This document shows, one piece after another, positions 55,605-64,000 of a DNA stretch of 64,000 bases. The translations under genes were made by a program, and so were the position numbers. The notes beneath the pieces were generated by a model. The model was not told where the DNA came from. It did no database searches and saw only the letters and a list, made by a program, of their open reading frames with translations. Each line of letters begins with the position of its first letter. The first letter of the stretch is position 1. Source of the stretch: Entomortierella parvispora (lineage: Eukaryota; Mortierellomycota; Mortierellomycetes; Mortierellales; Mortierellaceae); contig OY752141.1 in NCBI GenBank assembly GCA_963573315.1, positions 3,286,001-3,350,000 of the forward strand, written 5' to 3'.

Positions 55605-57581
55605 CTAAAACGTGCCCCAGAACACGTTCAAGAGGATGGACCAACTGAAGGTAGCTACTATCAGGGACCAAAGAGTTCCAAAGACAGGATGTCGACTGGG
55701 TATAGAGGAATTGCTTGGATCCTGATACGTGAGAATCCTGGCGTCGGAATCACCGCTACCACTTTCGGACCCAGGACTTGTTCCAAATGTCCCGTGATTC
55801 AGGGCATGTGCGATACCAATGCGACCAGAACCTGCCATGTCGTAAACAACGTATAGACCTCTAAGCCAGGTATCCCCCAAGATCCAATAGGACGCCCCCT
55901 GATTCCCGAAAATAAGACTCTGACATCGGCCATCTTCCAACTTGTAGATCAGACTTTCATAAGGCTGAACGACGCCATGGCCTAAGGAAACCCACCAGAT
56001 CAAGTCTACAGTCCCTTCACAGGGGAGGAACCAAGTCCTGTGCACGGGATCCCAAGTACCACCCAATTCCAAATGGATTGTCTCCGAAGCAGCAGTGGGA
56101 ATCAACAAGGAGGAGGTGCCACTATCAAGGATCAAAGGTGCGTCTTGAAAGAGAGCGAGCTGAGACAGAATCTTGATACCATCAGAAGTAGTGTCCGATA
56201 CATAACTGGAGTTCGTTGATGCCACTGCCGGAGGCGAAGATGACAAAGGAGCGGATCGACGTCGTGTCCCAATACCTTGAAGCGAGATCTGCCAGGTGAC
56301 AGGGTCCGTCACAGGACAATAGATCAGCCCTCCTCGGTATTGGGTATGGTCAATCCCTCCCAGAAGAAATGATCCTCCTTCGAGCTCAAGATGCATAGAA
56401 ATGACTGGGAGAGCCAAGGATTTCTGCTCGACCAATTCTTGAAGAAAGGTCTTTCGGCCTGTGGGAGACGCACGGGTCAGACCGAGGAGACCAGAGATCT
56501 GATGGTTATACCCTTCGACAAGCCCCAGGTTATCCTGAACAACGTTCAAGAAGGTAACTGTGGCGAGATGAGGAGAACTCGAAGAATGGAGGTTGACATC
56601 AAGGTTTCGTCCCATGGATGTGCCATCAATCTGTATCTTATCCCGAACAAATGTTCCTGCGCCCCAAGAGCCATCGACGTAGGTTTGATTGTAAAAATTG
56701 GGCCAGGATTCTGCAGCTGGCTCCCCGTTATTCCCGTTATTGCTGTCCGCCAAGTTGTTGGCGAAAGATGATCCTGGAAACACCACCTTGGACAGGATCC
56801 TCGCGAGACCAGGGATGTCATTGTCTGCTCTAGCACTGAGGGTCTGCCGTTGGGGGGAAGGAGGAAGCGTCTTAGCCGCCGACTCCATCTTTCGTATTTC
56901 CTGAATAGCCGAATGGATCCCTGTGGATGGTGATGCTTGCTGTTGTCCTTGCATCCTGCTGGTCTCCGCTCTAATGCCAGCGCCTCCTCCACTCGTACCA
57001 ATTCCTTCTCCAACCATACCTCCAGTTTCATCGACAATAGCATCCTGGAGAGACAAATCCGGTTGGGATGATGCCTCCTTTGAACTTTGGTCGCCACTGG
57101 ATGGCTCCTGAGGTCCCCCATCACTGTCCATGAGTCCTAAAGCTCCCAAATCGTCACAGGAAGTCGAAGTCGAACACGAAAACTTGAATATGTCTGGACA
57201 CTCGGCGCCCTGACAATGATCCGAGATGACTAGCGCTAGGTCGGATCCTGTGTCAAACAAGACTGGGAATCGCTGAGGGGGCGATCCGATAAGGATGTGC
57301 CCAGAGTATCCCACTCGACCGACAGTCTTGACAGAAATGGGTGAAGGAAGGGCCGATGGAATAAAGTCGTCCACATTGTCACTTCCCGACAAGGATCTTT
57401 TCTGGGCCAAGGAGAAGGAAGTAGGGTGATCCAGGGTGTCAGAGTTGGGGACAAGCCGCTTCAGAGGGATCAAGACTGTGCCTGGGGATGCATCCTTGTT
57501 CGAGAGTGGTGCAGTGCTGGCACCATGGATCAAGAAAACCAAGCCGACCGTCAATCGCCATTTCCATGACCATGACCCCAT
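55605..57581 (-). CDS. yapsin-like aspartic protease, probable GPI anchor
   Basis: 658 residues, single exon, from ATG 57581. Pepsin-family (A1) proteases of this type act at the fungal cell surface or wall. The N-terminus MGSWSWKWRLTVGLVFLIHGASTA is a signal peptide. A KR site at 61-62 would release a propeptide. Catalytic motifs are DTGSD (Asp110) and DSGTSS (Asp486). About 150 residues of Ser/Gly/Gln-rich sequence sit between the first active-site strand and the conserved NQTYVDGSWGAG segment. Yapsins are known for a comparable loop that is cut during maturation. The C-terminus is a hydrophobic helix after a Ser/Asn segment (SNSSIPSRHPVFGTLW...), as expected for a GPI signal. In-frame ATGs upstream (57695 and 57809) would bury the signal peptide, so I prefer 57581, but the start is uncertain. 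Confidence 0.85.
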   Translation of the reverse strand: MGSWSWKWRLTVGLVFLIHGASTAPLSNKDASPGTVLIPLKRLVPNSDTLDHPTSFSLAQKRSLSGSDNVDDFIPSALPSPISVKTVGRVGYSGHILIGSPPQRFPVLFDTGSDLALVISDHCQGAECPDIFKFSCSTSTSCDDLGALGLMDSDGGPQEPSSGDQSSKEASSQPDLSLQDAIVDETGGMVGEGIGTSGGGAGIRAETSRMQGQQQASPSTGIHSAIQEIRKMESAAKTLPPSPQRQTLSARADNDIPGLARILSKVVFPGSSFANNLADSNNGNNGEPAAESWPNFYNQTYVDGSWGAGTFVRDKIQIDGTSMGRNLDVNLHSSSSPHLATVTFLNVVQDNLGLVEGYNHQISGLLGLTRASPTGRKTFLQELVEQKSLALPVISMHLELEGGSFLLGGIDHTQYRGGLIYCPVTDPVTWQISLQGIGTRRRSAPLSSSPPAVASTNSSYVSDTTSDGIKILSQLALFQDAPLILDSGTSSLLIPTAASETIHLELGGTWDPVHRTWFLPCEGTVDLIWWVSLGHGVVQPYESLIYKLEDGRCQSLIFGNQGASYWILGDTWLRGLYVVYDMAGSGRIGIAHALNHGTFGTSPGSESGSGDSDARILTYQDPSNSSIPSRHPVFGTLWSLIVATFSWSILLNVFWGTF

Positions 57582-58109
57582 CCTAGCTGGGGCACTGCTC
57601 GACGATGGTATTGAAGCTTGCTGCTGATGATGTGGGCGTCGATCTGAGGATGCACATTCGTCTGACCGTTGGCGTTGCCTCCTGGTCCAACCCATGCATA
57701 GAGTCAAAAAAGAATCAGAGGAGAGGACAGATAAGAAAGATGGTCTTGTTTGTGGAGTCAAGAGGGAAGGAAGGCAAAAGAGGAATGCAAAAGCAAAAGG
57801 CCTACACATGGCATGGCATGGCCTCAAATATAAAACGAGACAAGGAGGCGGTGGGGAGAGCTTGGTTCCTTATTACTTTTTTCTTTTTCCACGGGGGTGG
57901 GGGACCATGGTTCTTGATTATTTTGCAGTATTAGCTCCAAATGAACAGGAGCAGGAGACTTGCTTGAGAGTCTTGGGCTCGTCTAGAGTGTATCTAGCAA
58001 GCCTGGGCCCAAGCAACTCTTTTGTACCTGCCAATCTACCCACATCTGCTGCATCCTCAGCGAGTGTCGCTTCTTTATTTCCTTTCTCTCTGCAGTCAAG
58101 CTCTCGAGA
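57582..58109. other. intergenic region upstream of the yapsin-like gene
   Basis: About 530 bp between the protease start and the stop of the next minus-strand gene. A minus-strand TTTATATTT element near 57828-57837 could be the protease TATA box. No other feature is supportable. Confidence 0.6.
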
Positions 58110-60442
58110 CTACTCTTCTTTCTGCTGCTCCACATGAACATTCTGTCCATTCTGTGATGGCCATGAGCGTATCAGAACACCCATGGGCCAGCCTTCGTCT
58201 CCAGGGTACTCTGACCCGTTCTGTTCAACCATGACCCATTCGACACCGTCTTTGTTCGACCTGTTTGTAACCATACCCGGCTTCAAGAAAGCGGGAGCGT
58301 AGTTGTCTTGGCCGCTATACATTGCTGATTGTTCTTCCTCTTCTACCCCCTGCAAGCCCGTCTTTTTCAACTTCATCTTTTTTTGATTGAGATCTAGGCG
58401 TGCTGACGGATCCCTGATCGAGACTTTGTGAAGTAGAGACGCCGATCGAGTTGCTCCTGCCGTTGTTCCCTCACGATTGGAAACCCCGGCCCCATTCTCC
58501 AACAATTGTTGGTCCCGTAAATAAATCGAGCGCTCGATAAATCGGGCAATGTTCGAGACAGCGACACTGGAAGACTTGAAGAGCAAGGTCATCAATTGGT
58601 GCACGTGGACCATGTCCTTGTAGGTCTCAATACGGACCACTTGATCCGGGTTCTCAAGACCGATTCGATGTGCGTAAAGCCGACCGTCATCCAGCAATCG
58701 ATCGTGGGTCGCCGTGTGCTGCAAACAATAAGAGGAAAATGCGGGTTTTTCATGTTTGAGCGTTCGACCAAAGATGAATGATCATTCGACTTAGAAAGCA
58801 GAGAATACGATTACCACTAGCGTGTTCGTGAGGCCTTGCAACGATCCGACTGTGGAATGAGCTGGCGAAACTAGGGGATGCTGCACCAAGCTGCTGTACC
58901 ACTCCCATCTTCGTTCATCTCCCAAGCCGTTTCTGGAGTTGGGCACCATCGTGTGGTCTCCAATGACGTAACAGCTACCGAAGTGTTGCTTGAGAAGAAA
59001 AAGGAGTCACTTGCATTAGTTGCCTATTATCATCTTCAGCAAGATTAGATCCATCAAGTAGCCGAGATACTTACAATTTTCATGTCAAAATAAAGTTCCT
59101 TGTCTGTAGGTGACGAGCCGATGGGTCCAGGGCAGTAGCAATACCAGTCATCGGACTTTGCGGCTGGCACTGAGGACGTGGCGTCTGTCCAGGGCTATCG
59201 AAAAAAAAAAGAGTTGCTCGCTCATCAGTTGCTAATGACTGGACTTTGTCATCACAATATGTCTATCTGATATCGAGAACAAGCACATACCGACATCAGC
59301 ACCGTTGCATGGGGCAGAATAAAGCGGGGCTCGGTCGAGGGCTGGACATAGGTCGCCATGTAGTGCATGAAGGCCGCTGCCAAATTGCCTCCCGCAGAAT
59401 CCCCAGCCACAACGATATCTCTTGGATCCACGGACAGTTCCTGAGGCGCCGAGTCCTCATCCAAGATCAAGGCCGCGTGATCAGGCTCTGTCAAATACAA
59501 GTAGGCGGCAAACGCGTCGTGGATCGCGGCAGGGAATGGTTGTTCTGGCGCCATTCGATAGTCCACCGAAAAGACCCTCGTGCCCGGTCCAATCTCTCGA
59601 GCAATCTGGGCCAACAAGTGGGTGTGGGTCCTGGGCGAACAAAAAACATGTCCCCCGCCATGGAAGTAGAGGATCACAGTTTTGCTTCTGGGTCGAGTGT
59701 CTGGATTCTTGGGATCCGCCAGGGCCTCGATCCATTCTCCTTGGATCTGGTAGGTACCATCGGTGTCAATGGCGCCGACTTCTTCTGGCAAGTTGGCCAG
59801 TGGCGCAAGAGATCCATTCTTGTGAGATGGTGGTGGATGCATGGAGGCTAAATACTCTGGACTTGGGTCCATGGGGTCGTCCGAGAAGCCTTGCTGTTCA
59901 AGGTTGGTCCGAAGTTCAGCCAAGGTGGCCCGCTCAGGACGCAAGAGTATATCCAGATTGACCTTGAATTGGACTTTGCCGCTGACCTTGATCTGTTTGA
60001 CAAAAATCATCTGCAGTGGCAACGCCGTCTCAATGACGCGTCCGACAAAGCGCAGCTGACCGATCGTGTGGATCTTGGTGGCACAGGCTCGGATGACGGC
60101 AAAGAAGACGCTGGCAAACCAAGGCCAGGCTGCTGGATGTTGAGCGGTCGAGTATTTGAATCGAGTCAAAATGAGGTAAGGTAGCTCAAAACAGTGAAGC
60201 CGGAGCATTGCCCAGGCTACTGCAGAGGCTAATCGAATAAAAAAGACCACATCTCGAGGTTGGTGGAGGATTCCTTTCAGATGTGCGCGCTGGAAGATGG
60301 ATGGAGGAGGGAACCGAGCTTGATGTGGAGGTTGTGGAAGAGGCGCGTCGTCTTTCTGACTGGATTCTTTCAGATCCTGAGTTCTGTCGATGGTGCTGGT
60401 CCCAGACCGAGAGTAAAGAGATTCGAGGTTGCGAGGTGCCAT
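58110..60442 (-). CDS. HSL-type alpha/beta hydrolase (esterase/lipase), copy A
   Basis: Four exons on the minus strand: 60442-59291, 59194-59075, 58988-58815 and 58718-58110, giving 684 residues. Members hydrolyse carboxyl esters; the substrate here is unknown. The N-terminal 130 residues include hydrophobic stretches (DVVFFIRLASAVAWAMLRL, then ELPYLILTRF) that probably anchor it to a membrane. The catalytic domain has the oxyanion motif HGGGHVFCSP, then VDYRMAPEQPFPAAIHDAFAAYLYL and the nucleophile motif GDSAGGN. The late exon has HDRLLDDGRLYAHR and DMVHVHQL, which would supply the catalytic Asp and His. A variable low-complexity tail of about 140 residues follows the His segment. It is followed on the same strand by paralogue B, which starts about 2.7 kb upstream of it in transcription order. 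Confidence 0.88.
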
Positions 60443-61094
60443 CGCTGGCTGGATTCAGTAAAAATGAGGACTGAAGGAAGAAAGAGGAAGAAAAAGAAGG
60501 AGATGAGGAGGACTCTTTTGCCATTAGTCGTCGGTCGGTTTGATCGGTCGGTTTGATCGGTCGTTGTAGAACCGGGTGGCTGTAGTGCCGTTGTATCCAT
60601 TCCCCCTGTTTTTTTTCTTGCCCCTGTGGATCCGAGCAACAGCACTCGTAATCCCCAACCAACTTGTCTTTTGTTTTTGTTTATGGTAGTTCTATTATCT
60701 TCGGCTCGACTAGCCCATTGAGAACCACCACTGGGGATCAGGAAGGCTCCCAGCCCTCTTGGTTTTACCTCTCTCCACATCCTCGCTCCAGTTCTCCACA
60801 TGTCTGTACCACATCCGGGGCTCTCTCTCTCTCTCTCTTCCCTAGGCTCACGGGGCGGACGTCGTGCAGCCCCGTCGGACTCTGTTCTCTCTTTTGTGTC
60901 TCCCCGAACCAATTTTTTTTTTTTTTTCGGAACATGTCTTGGCCCGATCTCACTGACCTCTTCGACATGTGTCAGACCTGAATTTCACTTCTCCTTTTGC
61001 CGTGGGTAACTTTTTTGTTGTTATTGTTGTTGGTGATTTCACAGGGATGGCGCCAAGCGCTGTGAACACGCTTGACTTCCGCCGCCCAACCACT
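60443..61094. other. intergenic region between the two esterase genes
   Basis: About 650 bp containing the copy A promoter. It has a (CT)n tract near 60820-60840 and a T-run near 60913-60927. No gene is supportable. Confidence 0.6.
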
Positions 61095-63105
61095 CTAGTC
61101 TAAGTCTACTTGAGGAACGGCTACACTGGCCGGATGCCAACATGTTTCCAATTGAGAGATAGGTGTGCCATGATCATGATGTCCTTCTCTCTCAGAGCCA
61201 TCCAGCCCGACAACCGCCCACTCGGTTCCCTTCTTTTCTCTTGAAGAACGTGATTCTTGGTTCTTCCTTTGTCGCCGCTGCTTTGGCTCGTGCAGTCCAT
61301 GTTCTTCCTCTTCACGGGACTGGGCAGCAAAGTCGACGATGGACCGAATGGCGCGATCTGCCATGGGCAGGAATTCAAAGAATGGGTGCACGTGCACCAT
61401 GTCCTCGTAAAGCTCAAGTCGCACCCGTTGATTCGGATTGGCGTTGCCTAGCCTGTGGGCATACAGCCGAGTATCATCCGCCAAGCGGTCGAATGTACCA
61501 GTTTGCTGAAGGACCAAAAGCAAGACGTGCTTAATACGCAATGTCCTTCCTATCTTCGCAGTTTTCAAATGGGTCACGGAGAAGAAAAAAAACCTACGAG
61601 CAAGGTACTGGACTCCAATCCCGAAAGATCAGCGGTGTACACAGGACACACAAGAGGATGTTGGGCCAGGTGTCGGTACCATTCCCATTCCAGATGTTTT
61701 CCCCCTTCCACTCGTTCATTCGGGACCAATTCCGCGTCTCCACAGAGGTAGGCTCTGGCAAAGTTAAATTTTGGGAACGCGTAAAAAGCTGTCTCGTCCA
61801 GAAAAGGGTTGACACCCATTGGTGAAGGAGTGTAGCAGTACGAATGTAAACTGGTCGCAGAAGGCATTGACGTAGAGATGTCGGTCCAGGCCTAAGCGAT
61901 TGTCGGCGAAAGATGAAGGAAGAATGGAGTGGTGTTTTGTTAGTAGCCTCGATTTCTTTTCTTCAGAAATGTCAACGACGTGTGTAGTCCTTGTTCTCCT
62001 GCCTACTTACCGATATCAGGACTGTCACAGGCGGTAGAATCAGTTTTTGTGGGACGGAGGGTTGAACATAGTCTCGCAAATACAGTTGAAGTGCAATTGC
62101 CATTCCAGCCCCTGCAGAGTCTCCCGCCAAAACGATATCCTTGGGGTCAATGGCTTCTGATGGGTGATCTCTTGAAGACCCAAGACGAAGAGCCCTATGG
62201 TTCGGCGTTGTCAAGTACAGGTAGACTGCGTAGCAATCGTGAACACTTGATGGGAACACGGCCTCTGGTGCCAATCGGTAGTCTGGCACAAAAGCTCTAG
62301 CTCCAGGTCCAAATTCAAGTGTTAACCTCGTGACCATTTCACGGTGAAAGGCAGGGGAGCAAAAGACGTGTCCACCACCATGAAAGTAGAGCAGTACGAC
62401 ATTGCTCTTCTTTTGTTTTTGGGATTGATCCCTAGGAGTATCCAGCGCCTCGATCCATTCGCCTCTGATTGTATACGTCCCGTCGCTTTCGAGATGGCCA
62501 GACTCCTCGGGAAGGTTGGCGAGTCTGCTTCCGCTCGGCAGGAACGAAGCAAGGTATTCGGGAGACGGGTTTGAAGGGTTGCATCCCTGTTTTTTCATCC
62601 CCAGCTTGGATCTTGTCTCCTGAAGCGATTCCCGTTCAGGCGCGAGTAGTGTTTCAAGATGGACCTGAAAGCGGACATTGGTCTTTACGGAGTAATTGGA
62701 AAGATGGATCATCCGGATCGGGACAAACCAGCTGATAATGGTACTAACAGCGCGCAATTGCGCGGCGTTTCGGGGTGAACTGGAGGACGCTCGACTGAGG
62801 GCCATACAAAAGGTGTACAATGGTCCCCATGAGACTGGGTGATTCTTTGAGTTTGCAGAGAATCCAGTCCAGATCAACCAAGGGAGTTCGATAAAGAGAA
62901 GACTTGCGACCGTCCCAAAGACTGAGATAAATGCCCTAGCCAGAAACACGACATCCGCTGGACGATGAAGTGCTCCCTTGAGGTAGAATCGATTGATCGT
63001 AGATGGTTGTCTCGAAGTTTGATGGGACTTGGAGGATGCCCAAGTAGTAGTGTTCGGAACGGTTGTGTGGGAAGGGCCTTTGCTGCCCGTGAGCTGCGGT
63101 GGCAT
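61095..63105 (-). CDS. HSL-type alpha/beta hydrolase (esterase/lipase), copy B
   Basis: Three exons on the minus strand: 63105-62011, 61891-61598 and 61505-61095, giving 599 residues. It is clearly paralogous to copy A over the whole length: LKGALHRPADVVFLARA, then IELPWLIWTGF, FQVHLETLLAPERESLQETRSKL, NPSPEYLAS, RGEWIEALD, HGGGHVFCSP, VPDYRLAPEAVFPSSVHDCYAVYLYLTTPNH and GDSAGAG. Exon 3 has FDRLADDTRLYAHRLG and EDMVHVHPF, which would hold the catalytic Asp and His. The single middle exon of B covers what copy A splits into two exons, so an intron was gained or lost after duplication. A membrane-associated N-terminus is predicted from the hydrophobic stretches. It lacks a clear signal peptide. 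The substrate is unknown. Confidence 0.88.
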
Positions 63106-64000
63106 TGGGCAAGAGGCAGATGGGTAGGATTGTTTTTGATACGTTGTGTGGGTCCAAGGAAAACAAAGACAAAAAGGAATGAGAGTTTTGGTTCCAGTTA
63201 CTTCAGGGGGGAGAAGAGGAGATTATAGAAATACCTTGAGGACCCTGGACTGGTGATTAAGGGTTGGTATTGCATGTGAAAGAATGTTGGGATGCGCGCA
63301 CGCCCCCATCACGATCAAGTGTTGCGTGGCCAACGAATTGTTGCTGTGCTGAAAGATCGCTTTGCGTCCTGTGCACTCCTGTAGTTGTCCCTTCGTCGAT
63401 GATAACACTCTCTCAATCTTATCTTGGAGGAAAGCGGGATCGGAGATCGACGTACTCTTCAGGTTCAGGTTATATTTTGCCTATTTGGGCTTTGTCACGT
63501 CCATTGCCACATTCGCATGTTTGGAAAACGTGGGTGTCTTGTCTTCTATCAGCTTCTCAGCTATCGCATGTGCATGTCACGGCAGTTTTCTTTCGACATG
63601 CATGTGGAGACCTGCCTGAGGTCTAAGCCACCATGTGGTTTTTGGACGCGTTCTTTTTCAACTCTAGCACGCTCCCCAAAATCGAGGAAGAGCCAAGTCA
63701 GAGAAGTTCAACAACAAGATCTCATGCTCTGAGCCTCACTCCATCAACAGTTACAAAGTCACGTATATATCAGGCCGTTGATTCCCACGACTCGCGCCCT
63801 TTAAAAAGTAGCATTGGATAAAGTCCACGCCAAAGCAAGCGAGGATTTGGAGTGGCCGGGAAAAACGTTTTGCTTGGCAATTCAGCGGAGAAAGTGGATC
63901 GTGTCAAATAAAGCCACATATCTCGATGATAAATGTCCACAAGATGTACGCGCTTTTTTCTTTTTTCGTTTGGCCAGATTTATTGACTTCCTCGATTCTC
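63106..64000. other. right end of window, no supportable gene
   Basis: About 900 bp. It includes the copy B promoter on the minus strand. Short plus-strand frames (for example around 63264-63626) have no domain, no splice pattern and no similarity to the neighbours. A gene beginning beyond 64000 could use the AT-rich stretch near 63950. Confidence 0.55.

Overview
This is a eukaryotic, fungal stretch. Most genes carry several short GT-AG introns (about 60-150 bp). Pyrimidine-rich leaders precede many start codons, and the identifiable genes are fungal: a DASH-complex Spc19 homologue, Vti1, a Pff1-type vacuolar protease, a yapsin-like protease and oligopeptide transporters. The style (compact multi-exon genes, an AIG1-type GTPase, tandem OPT genes, long low-complexity proteins) fits an early-diverging filamentous fungus such as Mortierellomycota/Mucoromycota. 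That placement is my inference and no rRNA or marker here proves it. All exon boundaries were read by eye from splice sites and frame continuity.

Layout. 1-9.9 kb: the 3' end of POP1 (+), an AIG1-type GTPase with a long Q-rich N-terminus (-), and a two-finger C2H2 regulator (-) split by a 1.46-kb intron. 9.9-12.8 kb: no recognisable gene. 12.8-24.2 kb: three tandem OPT oligopeptide transporter paralogues (+), separated by about 2-kb spacers. 25.9-31.4 kb: two unrecognised, probably disordered proteins (+). 32.6-41.6 kb: an intronless NADPH oxidase (+), cytochrome b5 (-), VTI1 (-), an Spc19-like kinetochore protein with an unusually long C-terminus (+), and an aldo/keto reductase (-). 42.2-44.6 kb: a small secretory island with a hexapeptide-repeat protein (-), a broken C2-domain gene (-) and its intact paralogue (+). 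44.8-53.6 kb: ATE1 (+), VPS26 (-), a PFF1-like vacuolar metalloprotease (+) and SNU23 (-). 53.8-63.1 kb: an SP/TP-rich protein with three NPF repeats (+), a yapsin-like aspartic protease (-) and two tandem HSL-type esterases (-). The last 0.9 kb holds nothing I can support.

How the genes relate. The region is mostly housekeeping plus local tandem families, not one pathway. Loose themes are peptide and protein turnover (three OPTs, the PFF1-like protease, the yapsin, ATE1) and endosome/vacuole traffic (VTI1, VPS26). The strongest local evolutionary signals are recent sequence exchange or duplication. OPT2 and OPT3 share perfect tracts of 99 and 128 bp. The intact and broken C2 genes share a perfect 102-bp tract in inverted orientation. 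I did not find a convincing new multi-gene system. The best candidates for follow-up are the Spc19 fusion-like protein, the secreted C2 pair, the NPF-repeat protein and the QAP-repeat secreted protein.
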